DNA of 64,000 nucleotides from Rhizobiaceae bacterium (GCA_905339215.1 CAJPFN010000013.1:20761-84760); one strand, 5' to 3'. Shown: positions 1-10,376, counted from the stretch's first letter. A program made the numbers and translations. The notes: generated by a model from the sequence alone, not told the origin.

Positions 1-361
1 CGACTGTCTCGTCGTTGAGCCCGAGATTGAGCACGGTGTCCATCATGCCCGGCATCGAAGCCCGCGCGCCGGAACGGACGGACACGAGCAACAGCCGTGT
101 CGCGTCGCCGAAATGCCTGCCAGTTATCGCGGCCACATGATCCAGGGCCGCATCGACCTGATCGGCAAGATCGGACGGATAACTCCTTGAGTTGGCGTAG
201 AACCAGTTGCAGGCTTCCGTCGTTATCGTAAAACCAGGCGGAACAGGGAGACCAAGGCTGCACATTTCGGCGAGATTGGCACCCTTTCCGCCGAGGATGT
301 TCTTGTCTTCGGCGCGCCCTTCGGCCGCGCCGTCCCCGAACAGGTAGACCCATTTCGTCAT
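1..361 (-). CDS. ppdK: Pyruvate, phosphate dikinase, N-terminal part (cut by window edge)
   Basis: About 120 N-terminal residues are visible. They open [11 protein letters not shown], continue with [10 protein letters not shown] and [13 protein letters not shown], and run into [20 protein letters not shown], the substrate-binding stretch typical of the PEP-utilising PPDK N-terminal domain. The enzyme interconverts pyruvate, ATP and phosphate with PEP, AMP and pyrophosphate in the cytosol. The ATG at 359-361 fits the family start. The gene runs off the left edge, so the histidine and PEP domains are not seen. It is divergent from the next gene. Confidence 0.93.
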   Translation of the reverse strand, partial: MTKWVYLFGDGAAEGRAEDKNILGGKGANLAEMCSLGLPVPPGFTITTEACNWFYANSRSYPSDLADQVDAALDHVAAITGRHFGDATRLLLVSVRSGARASMPGMMDTVLNLGLNDETV

Positions 362-603
362 CGCGCGTCCTCGCCAAGGGAATCTGGTGCCGACGTCATA
401 TTCGTTCGAAGTCCGGCCTGCCACGGAAAAATCGGTTGAAAGGATCAAGGTTTCGACGCACTGACGACGCCGGATTTCGTGAGGTTTCATACGGTGGCAA
501 GGTACTCACGCTTGTGAGGATCGCGGCATGCAGTCGGCCTCGTTATGCGCTTTTGACAATCGAGGAAGACAGCGGCTCCGGGAACGCGGCGGGCGGAGCT
601 GCA

Positions 604-1656
604 ATGAAGACAGGAACCGAGCCCGCGCCGGAAACGCTACCGACGGTGCGAATCCTCGAGATCGGCGAGACCGGGCTGTTCCACTGGGCGTTGCCGGACA
701 GGACGGATACGTTCTACACGAGTTACCGTGCGGATTTGCGCAAGACGCGGCCGTATCTCGGCCTGCGCAGCTTGCTCTCGGCTTTTCGCGACATTCGCGC
801 GGGCCGGTACGGGCTCGTAGTCCTGCATCCGCCGCTCTATCCAGGCTGGCACTCGCGTTCGTTCCTCGCCGCCTTCAAGTTCACGGTCCTGAAGGGGCGG
901 CCGGGTGACCTCTATGGCGCCGTCACGTGCCCGATCTACTTCGCCCTGCTGCGCCTCCTGCCGTCCTGCGGGATGATCGCGATCGAGCGTTCGGACGGTT
1001 TCGGACTTCCCCGCCACGCCTTTAAGTGCAGGATCTTCCAGGCATCGACAAGCGAGGTCTACAGCGATCCGACGGTACATCCGCAAACCGAGGAATATTG
1101 GGGCAACGTCAATCCGATCGGTCCTCGCTCCTGCTACGATAAAAGAGTGCGCTGCGCCGAAACACTGTTCTTCGACTATCATCGCCAGTGCGGCCTCCCG
1201 ATCAAGGTGGTGCGTATCTTCAAGACCTATGGTCCGCGTATGCATCATGCCGACGGGCGGGTGGTCTCGGACTTCGTCATCCAGGCGCTGCGCGGCGAGC
1301 CGATCACCCTCTACGGTGACGGGTCGCAGACGCGGTCGTTCTGCTACGTCGACGAGATGATTGACGGTTTCATCCGCCTCATGGACACCGACGAAACGGT
1401 GACCGGTCCGATAAATCTGGGCAATCCCTTCGAATTCTCGATCCGCGAACTCGCCGAAATGACCGTGCGGCCGACGGGATCGCGCTCGCCGATCGAGTAC
1501 CGCCCGTTGCCCCAGGACGATCCGCGCCAGCGGCGCCCCGACATCACCAGAGCTAAGGAAACGCTCGGCTGGGAGCCGAAGATCGGTCTCGAGGAAGGGC
1601 TGGCGCGGACGATCGCTTATTTCAGTGACTTGTTGCCCCAACTGCAGATGGGCTGA
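604..1656 (+). CDS. Chimeric gene: unknown N-terminal half joined to the C-terminal half of a UDP-glucuronate decarboxylase-like epimerase
   Basis: The C-terminal ~210 residues (from about nt 1032) closely match what I know of UDP-glucuronate decarboxylase/dTDP-glucose dehydratase-like enzymes: [50 protein letters not shown] and [15 protein letters not shown]. The N-terminal Rossmann NAD-binding part (GGxGxxG) is absent. In its place are ~140 residues ([19 protein letters not shown]... to [17 protein letters not shown]) that resemble rhizobial polysaccharide-locus proteins as I remember them (low confidence). The YxxxK catalytic Lys is a Val (YDKRV). The frame is open throughout. I chose ATG 604, which has GGAG about 6 nt upstream; an in-frame TTG lies at 436. 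It is convergent with smc with no intervening base. Probably a non-functional fusion remnant. Confidence 0.7.
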   Translation: MKTGTEPAPETLPTVRILEIGETGLFHWALPDRTDTFYTSYRADLRKTRPYLGLRSLLSAFRDIRAGRYGLVVLHPPLYPGWHSRSFLAAFKFTVLKGRPGDLYGAVTCPIYFALLRLLPSCGMIAIERSDGFGLPRHAFKCRIFQASTSEVYSDPTVHPQTEEYWGNVNPIGPRSCYDKRVRCAETLFFDYHRQCGLPIKVVRIFKTYGPRMHHADGRVVSDFVIQALRGEPITLYGDGSQTRSFCYVDEMIDGFIRLMDTDETVTGPINLGNPFEFSIRELAEMTVRPTGSRSPIEYRPLPQDDPRQRRPDITRAKETLGWEPKIGLEEGLARTIAYFSDLLPQLQMG

Positions 1657-4600
1657 TCAGCTCGCTTCCCGCATGAGTTCCGCGGCTTGGAGGTCGACGG
1701 AGACGAGTTGGCTGACACCCTGCTCGGCCATCGTCACGCCAAACAGGCGGTTCATTCGCGCCATGGTGATCGGATTGTGCGTGATGATGACGAAACGCGT
1801 CTCGGTCGACGTCGCCATCTCGTCCATCAGGTTGCAGAAACGCTCGACATTGTGATCGTCGAGCGGAGCGTCGACCTCGTCCAACACGCAGATCGGCGCC
1901 GGATTGGTCAGGAACACGGCAAAGATGAGCGCCATCGCGGTGAGCGCCTGCTCGCCGCCGGAGAGCAGCGTCATGGTCTGCGGTTTCTTTCCGGGAGGCC
2001 GGGCAAGGATCTCCAGACCCGCCTCAAGGGGGTCTTCGGACTCGATGAGCTGCAACTCGGCCGTTCCGCCGCCAAACAGGTGCGAGAATAGTCGCTGGAA
2101 ATGGCCGTTGACCACATCGAAGGCGGCAAGCAGCCGCTCGCGCCCTTCGCGGTTCAGGCTCTGGATGCCCTGGCGAAGTTTCCTGATCGCCTCGATTACG
2201 TCCTCGCGCTCCGACACGATGGTTTCCAGCCGTTCCGAAAGTTCCTTCTGCTCTTCCTCAGCGCGCAGGTTTACGGCACCGAGCCTCTCGCGCTCAATCT
2301 TCAACCGGTCAAGCTGCCGCTCGACGTCGGCCATCTCGGGCATCAGCGCATCGGCTTCGAGACCGGTATGTCGGATCACAAGATGAGGCGGCGTGTTCAG
2401 CGCCTCCTGGATACGTGCCTCGATCTCGCGCCGCCTGTCATCGGCGGCGGTCAGGCGCTCTTCCGCGCGCGCGCGCTCCTCGCGTGCCGTCGCGAGGGAC
2501 TGGATGGCGCTGGTGGCGGCCTTGTCGGCGGCCTGCTGGCGGGTTTCGGCTTCATGCAAGCGGTCGGCAGCGGCTTTGCGTAGCGACTCGGCCTCCGAAA
2601 GCTGACTCAGCAGAGCCCGGCGCCTAGCGTCGAGCTCGTCAGGCGCGTCGGCAAGCGTGTCGCGTTCGCCGGCTGCCTCGTCGCGCCGCGCGGCTAGGAT
2701 GGCGATCTGGCGATCCGCATTTTCTGCGCGCACCTTCCAGCCCTCCCGTTCACCTTCGATTGCGGTGAGCCGGCGCAACCGCGCCTCGGCCTCGCGTCGC
2801 AATCCCTCGTAGTTGGCCCGGGCTTCGGCGAGCGTGGCTCGGTCGCGGGCGACGTCGGCGGCGGTGCGATCAAGCCGTACCTGGAGATCGCCGAGATCAG
2901 GCAAGGCGGCCAGTGCCCGTTCGGCTTCGGCATGAGCCGCATTCACTTCCAACTGACTATCGTCAAGACGCAACCGCGCCTCCGCAAGGGCTGCCCTCCG
3001 ACTGGACAGCTCGCCGGCGGCGCGCTCGGCCTTTGCCAAGGTGTCGCGCGCGCTCTCGACGTGATGTTGGGCATCCCGCCAGGCCTGGCGGCAGTGCTTT
3101 TCATTCTCCACGGCAAGGCGAACCCTCGCCTCAGCCGCGCCAAGAGCCTCCTCGGCTGTGCGGAGCGTCCTGGTGGCGGCGACGGCCTCGGCATCGAGCT
3201 CAGCAAGGCGGTTCTTCTGCGCCAGGCGCTGTGCGGCAGCAGTGGGGGCGTCGGCGCTGGCAACCATGCCGTCCCAGCGCCATAGGGCACCGTCGCGGCT
3301 GACAAGGCGTTGTCCCGGCTTTAGAAGCGGCCGCATCCTATGCCCGTCGCCCGGCTCGACGATACCTATCTGCGCCAGCCGGCGGGCTAGTTGGCGGGGT
3401 GCCTCGACCACCGAGGAGAGCGGCTGGACTCTCTCTGGCAGGGCCGGATCGGAGGAATCCGCCTCGGCGCCCGCCCAATGCGCCGGCGCCCCCGGATCGA
3501 GCGGCAGGTCGAGATCCTCACCGAGCGCTGCACCGAGCGCCGTCTCGAAACCCTTGCGGACGCGGATCTGCTCGAGGACGGCCGGAAAGAGCCCGCCGCC
3601 GGAAGCGTTGAGGATCTTGGCCAGCGTGCGCGCTTCCGTCTCGACGCGTGCGAGTACGGCCCGCGCCTCCTGCAGCGGCGCGCGAAGGCTGCTTTCGGCC
3701 GACCGCGCCTCGGCGACGGCCCTTTCGGCGGCGACGGCCGCGCCCTCGGCGAGTGCGAGCGCCTCGGCGGCGTGGTCGACCAGACGACGCTTCTCGACCG
3801 GATCGGCGAGCCCGGCAATCCTCTGCGCAATCTCTTGGGTCTCGCGATCGACGTCGGCGATCTGGCGGCGTAGGCGGTCGCGCCTCTCCGCGCTGTCGCG
3901 TAGCGCGCGCTCGGCCTGCTGGCGGGCCGCAGCGGCCTCGGCGCGCTCCGCGGTCAGCTTGGACAAAGCGCCTTCGCTCAGCGAGAGCTTCGTCGTGGCT
4001 TCTTCGAATGCGACTCGCGTTGCGATCTCGCGTTCGGTCGCGCCGGCGTTGTCCGCCTGGAGCGATGCTTCCTCCGTGCACAGCCGCGCAAGTACGTCGG
4101 CGTTGTCGCGGACCATCTGCTCCTCGCGGCGGATGTCCGCATCGAAGTGGCCAATGCGTTTGTCGAGCTCGGCCTGGCGGGCGCGGATGCGCGCCGCCTC
4201 CTCCTCGATCTGGGTCCGCGCAATGGAGAGACGCTGCACGGCCGCCGCCGACGACGCCTCGGCATCGCGAAGCTCGGGCAGGCGGTGCGCACCGATCGCC
4301 TGTTCCTTGGCGGCGTGCATCTGGGCTTCGGCGCGCTCGCCGACCAGCGAGGTGGCAACGGCGAGTGCCGACTTGGCCTCGGCCTCCTGGGCCTTGGCGA
4401 GCGTCCAACGCAGGTGGAGCAGCGTCGCTTCGGCCTTGCGGATGTCGGCGGAGAGGTTCTTGAAGCGCGCGGCCTGGCGCGCCTGCCGCTTCAGGCTTTC
4501 GATTTGGGATTCCAGTTCCCCGACTACGTCGTCCAGGCGTTCGAGGTTCTGCTCGGCGGCGCGCAGGCGCAGCTCGGCCTCGTGGCGGCGCGTGTGCAGG

Positions 4601-5115
4601 CCGGAGATGCCGGCGGCCTCCTCAAGCAGGGCGCGGCGCGCCTGCGGCTTCGCCTGGATCAGTTCGCCGATGCGACCCTGCCCCACCATCGAGGGCGAGC
4701 GCGCGCCGGTCGACTGGTCGGCGAACAGGAGTTGTACGTCCTTGGCGCGGGCTTCCTTGCCGTTGATGCGGTAGACAGAGCCAGCCTCGCGCTCAATCCG
4801 CCGGGATACCTGCAGTTCGTCGGCGTCGTTGAAGGCGGCGGGCGCCGTACGGTCGGTGTTCTCGAGGAAAAGAGTGACTTCGGCCGTGTTACGCGCCGGA
4901 CGCGTACCCGAACCCGAGAAGATGACGTCGTCCATGCCTGACGCGCGCATGTTCTTGTACGAGCTTTCGCCCATCACCCAGCGCAGCGCCTCGACGAGGT
5001 TCGACTTGCCGCAGCCGTTGGGCCCGACGATACCGGTCAGACCGCGCTCGATCACGAACTCGGAAGGCTCGACGAAGGACTTGAAACCGAGGAGACGTAG
5101 CCGCGAGAACCTCAT
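1657..5115 (-). CDS. smc: Chromosome segregation protein SMC
   Basis: The product is a 1152-residue SMC ATPase, normal length for bacterial Smc, which forms the condensin core with ScpA/ScpB and organises newly replicated chromosome arms. The N-terminal head has Walker A GPNGCGKSN (residues 31-39). Two long Ala/Glu/Arg-rich coiled coils flank a hinge at about 490-640, recognisable from GGGLFPAVLEQIRV and the LVSRDGALWRWDGMV stretch. The C-terminal head has the ABC signature LSGGEQALTAMALIFA and Walker B ICVLDEVDAPLDDHNV. The dsbA-like gene lies 87 nt upstream on the same strand, as in many rhizobia. The long reading frames on the opposite strand here are shadows of the high-GC third position. 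Confidence 0.97.
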   Translation of the reverse strand: MRFSRLRLLGFKSFVEPSEFVIERGLTGIVGPNGCGKSNLVEALRWVMGESSYKNMRASGMDDVIFSGSGTRPARNTAEVTLFLENTDRTAPAAFNDADELQVSRRIEREAGSVYRINGKEARAKDVQLLFADQSTGARSPSMVGQGRIGELIQAKPQARRALLEEAAGISGLHTRRHEAELRLRAAEQNLERLDDVVGELESQIESLKRQARQAARFKNLSADIRKAEATLLHLRWTLAKAQEAEAKSALAVATSLVGERAEAQMHAAKEQAIGAHRLPELRDAEASSAAAVQRLSIARTQIEEEAARIRARQAELDKRIGHFDADIRREEQMVRDNADVLARLCTEEASLQADNAGATEREIATRVAFEEATTKLSLSEGALSKLTAERAEAAAARQQAERALRDSAERRDRLRRQIADVDRETQEIAQRIAGLADPVEKRRLVDHAAEALALAEGAAVAAERAVAEARSAESSLRAPLQEARAVLARVETEARTLAKILNASGGGLFPAVLEQIRVRKGFETALGAALGEDLDLPLDPGAPAHWAGAEADSSDPALPERVQPLSSVVEAPRQLARRLAQIGIVEPGDGHRMRPLLKPGQRLVSRDGALWRWDGMVASADAPTAAAQRLAQKNRLAELDAEAVAATRTLRTAEEALGAAEARVRLAVENEKHCRQAWRDAQHHVESARDTLAKAERAAGELSSRRAALAEARLRLDDSQLEVNAAHAEAERALAALPDLGDLQVRLDRTAADVARDRATLAEARANYEGLRREAEARLRRLTAIEGEREGWKVRAENADRQIAILAARRDEAAGERDTLADAPDELDARRRALLSQLSEAESLRKAAADRLHEAETRQQAADKAATSAIQSLATAREERARAEERLTAADDRRREIEARIQEALNTPPHLVIRHTGLEADALMPEMADVERQLDRLKIERERLGAVNLRAEEEQKELSERLETIVSEREDVIEAIRKLRQGIQSLNREGRERLLAAFDVVNGHFQRLFSHLFGGGTAELQLIESEDPLEAGLEILARPPGKKPQTMTLLSGGEQALTAMALIFAVFLTNPAPICVLDEVDAPLDDHNVERFCNLMDEMATSTETRFVIITHNPITMARMNRLFGVTMAEQGVSQLVSVDLQAAELMREAS

Positions 5116-5202
5116 GCGCTACTCCCCGCGCCGGCGCGGCATAGATGGAGACGTGCGAAGGCCGGATCCCCCCGGCGGCCGTAGACGCCGGGGATCAGCA
5201 GA

Positions 5203-5916
5203 TCAGGAAAGCAGCGGATCGATGATCGCCGACAGTTCCGCAATCGACAACGCTCCCGGGTACCTGTTTCCGTCGATGAAGAAGGTGGGGGTGGAATCCA
5301 CGCCGAAATCCTTCGCACCGCGCTCCCGCACAGCCCTGACATCCTCCAGAAGCTTCTGGTCCGTCAAGCACGCCTCGAAGGACTCCTGTGAAAAACCGGC
5401 CAGCTTGGCAATCTGGAGGAGCGCGTCCTTGGCGTTCTGCACCGCCGCCCAGTTCTGCTGCTGCTTGAACAAAACTTCGATCATCGGAAAATAGTTGTCC
5501 TTCGCGCAGCGCGCCAGCATGAAGCCGGCCTCCGCCCGCGGATCGAAGGGGAACTCGCGGAAGATCATACGGACCTTGCCGGTATCGATGTATTTAGTCT
5601 TCAACTCGGGAAGCGTCTTCTCGTGAAAAGTCGCACAGTGCGGGCAGGTCATCGAGGCGTACTCGACGATGGTGACCGGGGCGTCGGCCTTTCCCAGCGC
5701 CTGCTCGGAAAGCGCCCCAGGTTCCAGCAGCTTTGCCATGTCGACCGCGCCGGCCGACTTTGGCGCTTCGACCTTGGGCTCGGCCGGAGCCGCCGGCTCC
5801 GCGGGCTTCGGCGCCTCGGCCTTGTCGCCGGAATCGCTGCAGGAAGCGAGCAACAACGCCGCAGGCACGACGGCTAGCGAGGCAAGGACGTAACGACGGG
5901 GAACGGAACGGATCAT
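5203..5916 (-). CDS. DsbA-family thiol:disulfide oxidoreductase, predicted lipoprotein
   Basis: A 237-residue protein with N-terminus RRYVLASLAVVPAALLLASC. LASC is a lipobox with Cys26 as lipidated residue, so the product should be anchored in the periplasmic face. A Pro/Ala/Glu-rich linker (about 28-58) follows, then a thioredoxin fold with active site CPHC at 91-94 (EYASMTCPHCATFH) and the cis-Pro loop STPTFFIDGNRYPG. It is expected to oxidise or isomerise disulfides of exported proteins. It sits between smc and the DUF721 gene, a common rhizobial order. The exact partner (DsbB-like) is not in the window. Confidence 0.9.
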   Translation of the reverse strand: MIRSVPRRYVLASLAVVPAALLLASCSDSGDKAEAPKPAEPAAPAEPKVEAPKSAGAVDMAKLLEPGALSEQALGKADAPVTIVEYASMTCPHCATFHEKTLPELKTKYIDTGKVRMIFREFPFDPRAEAGFMLARCAKDNYFPMIEVLFKQQQNWAAVQNAKDALLQIAKLAGFSQESFEACLTDQKLLEDVRAVRERGAKDFGVDSTPTFFIDGNRYPGALSIAELSAIIDPLLS

Positions 5917-6053
5917 CGAATCACCTGGAATATGGAAGAATACTGCGGCCGAAACCGACAGAAAGGCGAGAGTAGGCGCGAATTAAGGCATGCTTTTCCT
6001 CATACCAATCCGCCTTCACGTCAATACCGATCACGTTCGCGAGAGATCGGCGC

Positions 6054-6563
6054 TCAACGGGAACCGGAGCTTCGGGAGCCGAGGATGGATGTGCCCAACC
6101 GCTCGAGTGCCTGGCGCAGGCCATCGTCCTCGATACCGCGCACCGTCGTGGCGAGATGCGCCTTCTCCGATGGCGTCAGCGCGCGCGGGCGCTGCCTCGG
6201 CTCTTCCTCATTCCGGCGGACGGGTTTCTGTACGATGCGGATGCGGCCGATCGCCGGGAAACCGAGATAGGCATTGACCCGCCCGATCACCTCTGCGGTC
6301 TCATGCTGGAGATGCAACGCGGCAGCCCCTTCGCAGGCAATCAACAGTACCGCGGGTTCGAACGGGTCGTCGTCGCTCATGCGTCGGGGCCACTGGATTT
6401 TTTCCGGCCGGGTGCGCCCGGCGAGATGTGGACCGACAATCTCGTCCCAAGACTGCACCAGACCGATCGACACACCCGCGCGGCGGCGCATGACCGGGTC
6501 GAGGATTTCGGTGGCGAGATCGCCGACCGGCACGGGATTGCCGCTTCCGCGTTTCCCTGTCAT
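6054..6563 (-). CDS. DUF721/DciA-like protein
   Basis: A 169-residue protein from ATG 6563 (a TTG four codons upstream is an alternative). It contains the DUF721 core: WDEIVGPHLAGRTRPEKIQW, ILLIAC-like VLLIACEGAAALHLQHETAEVIGRVNAYLG and IGRIRIVQKPV. The DUF721 family includes DciA, the ancestral loader of the replicative helicase DnaB in bacteria without DnaC. The C-terminal ~50 residues are charged and probably flexible. The gene is divergent from mutY, with only about 46 nt between the chosen starts, so the two share a compact promoter region. Confidence 0.82.
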   Translation of the reverse strand: MTGKRGSGNPVPVGDLATEILDPVMRRRAGVSIGLVQSWDEIVGPHLAGRTRPEKIQWPRRMSDDDPFEPAVLLIACEGAAALHLQHETAEVIGRVNAYLGFPAIGRIRIVQKPVRRNEEEPRQRPRALTPSEKAHLATTVRGIEDDGLRQALERLGTSILGSRSSGSR

Positions 6564-6609
6564 GGCTTCCAGCAATCCAATGGATCAGACCAACGTTCGA
6601 AACGAGACC

Positions 6610-7722
6610 ATGATAGCGGCAAAGCCCGGCGAAAGCACGCCCGGCAACGATTTCGCGCGACGTCTCCTTTCCTGGTACGACGAGCACCATCGCAAACTGC
6701 CATGGCGGGTCGGTCCGCGCGACACATCGTCCGGTATGCGGGCCGATCCCTACCGGGTCTGGCTCTCAGAGATCATGCTGCAGCAAACGACCGTCGAGGC
6801 CGTAAAGCCCTATTTCCGTGCCTTCGTGGATAGATGGCCTGACATAACGGCGCTGGCTAATGCCGCCGAAGAGGACGTGATGAAGGCGTGGGCCGGGCTG
6901 GGCTACTATTCGCGCGCTCGCAACCTGAAGAATTGCGCCGACCTCGTCACCACCGTCTACGGTGGCCGTTTCCCCAACAGCGAAGAAGGGTTACGGACAC
7001 TTCCCGGCATCGGTGACTACACGGCAGCGGCAATCGCCGCGATCGCGTTTGGTCGGCCGGCCGCCGTCGTCGACGGTAACGTCGAGCGGGTGATGACGCG
7101 CTTTCGCGCCATCGAGATCCCGCTGCCCGAGGCGAAGAGGATCGTACGCGAGGCCCTCCGCCCCCTGGTCCCCGCAGACCGGCCAGGCGATTTCGCGCAG
7201 GCGACGATGGATCTCGGCGCGACGATCTGCACACCGCGGCGGCCGTCCTGCTTTCTGTGCCCGCTGCGTCCGGAGTGCTCGGCATTGGAGGCGGGCGATC
7301 CCGAGCGCTTCCCGCTGCGCGCGGCGAAAGCAGGGCGGCCGCTGCGCCGCGGCGCCGCCTTCGTGGCGATGCGCCCGGACGGCGCCATACTCTTGCGCCG
7401 GCGCCCCGACAAGGGCTTGCTCGGCGGCATGAGCGAGGTGCCGACATCGGGCTGGTCGGCCCGCGTCGACGGCGACGCCACACCGCAGGCCGCGCCGCTG
7501 GCGGCGGACTGGATCGCAGCCGGGAAGGTTTTGCACGTTTTTACGCATTTCGAACTCGAACTCTCGGTCTATCGCGCGGCCGTACCGGATTTCGCGCCGC
7601 CACCGGGGCATCGCTGGGCGCGGCCAGACGATATCCACGACGAGGCGCTGCCGACTGTCATGAAAAAAGCGATCGAAGCTGCCATACCCGGCGTGACGCG
7701 GCAGAGACGACCGCAAGGGTGA
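6610..7722 (+). CDS. mutY: A/G-specific adenine DNA glycosylase MutY
   Basis: MutY removes adenine mispaired with 8-oxoguanine. From ATG 6610 the protein has 370 residues. The catalytic Glu is in SEIMLQQTTV (about residue 54), the helix-hairpin-helix is LPGIGDYTAAAI (131-142) and the catalytic Asp is in VVDGNVERV (about 155). The [4Fe-4S] cluster cysteines are at about 207, 214, 217 and 223 (C-x6-C-x2-C-x5-C). The C-terminal NUDIX-like domain that recognises 8-oxoG is present (RRRPDKGLLGGMSEVP, HVFTHFELELSVY). In-frame ATGs at 6562 and 6580 are possible earlier starts; none has a strong Shine-Dalgarno. A HAD hydrolase gene follows 7 nt downstream. Confidence 0.95.
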   Translation: MIAAKPGESTPGNDFARRLLSWYDEHHRKLPWRVGPRDTSSGMRADPYRVWLSEIMLQQTTVEAVKPYFRAFVDRWPDITALANAAEEDVMKAWAGLGYYSRARNLKNCADLVTTVYGGRFPNSEEGLRTLPGIGDYTAAAIAAIAFGRPAAVVDGNVERVMTRFRAIEIPLPEAKRIVREALRPLVPADRPGDFAQATMDLGATICTPRRPSCFLCPLRPECSALEAGDPERFPLRAAKAGRPLRRGAAFVAMRPDGAILLRRRPDKGLLGGMSEVPTSGWSARVDGDATPQAAPLAADWIAAGKVLHVFTHFELELSVYRAAVPDFAPPPGHRWARPDDIHDEALPTVMKKAIEAAIPGVTRQRRPQG

Positions 7723-7729
7723 CCGAGAC

Positions 7730-8341
7730 ATGACCGAAATCCGCCACATCGTGTTCGACATCGGTAAAGTGCTGATCCACTACGATCCAGACCTGCCCTT
7801 CAGCCGGCTGATCCCCGACATCGAGGATCGGCGCTGGTTTTTCGAAAACGTCTGCACGCACGACTGGAATATCGAGCAGGATCGCGGGCGGACCTGGGAC
7901 GAGGCTGAGCGCCTGCTCATCGCCCTTCACCCGGACCACGCAGAGAACATACGGAATTTCCGCCGGCACTGGCACGAGATGGTCCCACATGCCTACGAGG
8001 ACAGCGTCGCGCTGATGCTCGAACTTCTCGACGCCGGCCATGACGTCACCATGCTCACCAACTTCGCGGCGGATACGTTTGTTGAAGCGCGGCGGAAGTT
8101 TCCCTTCCTAGACCGCCCGCGCGGGGTCACCGTCTCCGGCGAAGTCGGCCTGATCAAGCCCGACCGTGGCATATACGACCTTCACGCCGCCAGCTTCGAC
8201 CTCGATCCGGCCGCCACGATCTTCATCGATGACAGCCAGAGGAACGTCGATGGCGCGAAGGCCGCCGGGTGGCAGGCGGTCCTGTTTAGAAACGCCAAAG
8301 CGCTCGAGGAGGACCTCGAGCGCTTCGGGATCAGGCCGTGA
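7730..8341 (+). CDS. HAD-superfamily hydrolase (HAD-IA, YihX-like)
   Basis: A 203-residue protein with the four HAD motifs: FDIGKVLIHYD (nucleophile Asp; Gly in place of the second Asp, as in the YihX group), TNFA (motif II), LIKPDRGIYD (Lys, motif III) and FIDDSQRNVDGA (motif IV). It is probably a small-metabolite phosphatase; the substrate cannot be read from sequence. It begins 7 nt after mutY and probably shares its transcript. It is convergent with ccrM. Confidence 0.85.
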   Translation: MTEIRHIVFDIGKVLIHYDPDLPFSRLIPDIEDRRWFFENVCTHDWNIEQDRGRTWDEAERLLIALHPDHAENIRNFRRHWHEMVPHAYEDSVALMLELLDAGHDVTMLTNFAADTFVEARRKFPFLDRPRGVTVSGEVGLIKPDRGIYDLHAASFDLDPAATIFIDDSQRNVDGAKAAGWQAVLFRNAKALEEDLERFGIRP

Positions 8342-8368
8342 CTGGATTAACGGCCGACCGGTAAACCG

Positions 8369-9523
<1,155 letters not shown>

Positions 9524-9542
9524 TTACTCTTTACTGCCTGTT

Positions 9543-9550
9543 ATGGTTAC
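9543..9550 (-). promoter_or_regulatory. Possible degenerate CtrA half-site upstream of ccrM
   Basis: On the minus strand this reads GTAACCAT, one mismatch from the CtrA half-site TTAACCAT, 41-48 nt upstream of the ccrM ATG. ccrM is a classic CtrA target in Caulobacter. No second TTAA is seen at the proper spacing, so this is only suggestive. Confidence 0.25.
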
Positions 9551-9665
9551 CGGATCGGGTAAAGATTTCATGAAGCGGCGCCTCGGAATTTGCGGTCGCC
9601 GCGATGATCGTGTATCGGCCCCGCTGCTGCCGGCTCACGCCGACCGCCCCACGGATCAAGGAACA

Positions 9666-10352
9666 ATGGCCGCCTTCGACCTCGTCATCTTCGATTGCGA
9701 CGGAGTCCTCGTCGATTCCGAGATCGTCGCGGCCCGCGTGGAGGCGGAACTGCTTACGTCCGCGGGCTATGAAATCGCGGCGGAAGACCTCGCCGAGCGG
9801 TATGCCGGCTTGACCTTCAAGGACATCCTCCTTTCCATCGAAAGGCAGGCGGCGATCCCGTTTCAAGCCTCGCTGATCGAAAGGGCCGAAGCGCTCGTCG
9901 ACCAGCGTCTCGCAAGCGAGGTGCGCGCCATCGACGGCGCCCATGCGGCCGCTTCTTCCGTCAACGTGCAACGCTGTATCTGCTCCAACTCGACCGAACA
10001 CCGGCTCGAGGCAATGCTCGAACGAACACGGCTTAAGCCGCTGTTCGAAGGCCGGGTCTTCTCGTCAAGGGCGATCCCCTCGGGCAAGCCGAAGCCAGCG
10101 CCAGACGTCTTCCTCTATGCAGCGAAGACCATGGGCGCCGATCCGCGCCACACGCTGGTCGTGGAAGATTCGGTACCGGGAGTGCACGGTGCGCGAAGTG
10201 CGGGGATGCGGGTCGTCGGCTTCACGGGCGCGTCGAGCAGCTATTCCGGACATGCGGATGCACTGACAGAAGCCGGCGCCGAGACGGTGATCCGCCGCTG
10301 GGCGGATTTTCCCGGCGTAATGACTGCGTTGTCGGAGTGGTCCGATGCCTGA
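9666..10352 (+). CDS. HAD-superfamily hydrolase (phosphoglycolate phosphatase/beta-phosphoglucomutase-like)
   Basis: A 228-residue HAD-IA protein from ATG 9666. It has the nucleophile motif FDCDGVLVDSE (DxD complete), a helical cap (about 20-95), CSNSTEHR (motif II), SGKPKPAPDVFLYA (motif III Lys) and VVEDSVPGVHGARSAGM (motif IV). It is likely a sugar-phosphate phosphatase or mutase-like phosphatase; the substrate is unknown. The frame extends upstream to 9429, but that part overlaps the 5' end of ccrM and carries no HAD signature, so ATG 9666 is preferred. It is divergent from ccrM. Confidence 0.87.
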   Translation: MAAFDLVIFDCDGVLVDSEIVAARVEAELLTSAGYEIAAEDLAERYAGLTFKDILLSIERQAAIPFQASLIERAEALVDQRLASEVRAIDGAHAAASSVNVQRCICSNSTEHRLEAMLERTRLKPLFEGRVFSSRAIPSGKPKPAPDVFLYAAKTMGADPRHTLVVEDSVPGVHGARSAGMRVVGFTGASSSYSGHADALTEAGAETVIRRWADFPGVMTALSEWSDA

Positions 10353-10353
10353 A

Positions 10354-10372
10354 CGGCGGGTACCGCCCGCCG
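10354..10372. terminator. Hairpin between convergent genes
   Basis: A perfect 7-bp GC stem, CGGCGGG/CCCGCCG with loop TACCG, begins 2 nt after the stop of the HAD gene and precedes the stop of the convergent lipoprotein gene. It is suited to act in both directions, but there is no U-tract on either side. Confidence 0.5.
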
Positions 10373-10376
10373 AGTC

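Noticed and set aside
436..603. TTG start for the chimeric gene at 436
   Set aside because: The added 56 residues have no family resemblance; ATG 604 has a GGAG ribosome-binding site.
3158..4774. Long plus-strand frame of over 500 codons opposite smc
   Set aside because: Ala/Ser/Arg-rich complement of the smc coiled coil; typical high-GC antisense shadow, and smc has full family motifs.
7742..7770. First HAD hydrolase seemed inactive because DxD reads DIG
   Set aside because: The YihX-like HAD-IA subgroup normally has D-x-G-N/K here; other motifs are intact.
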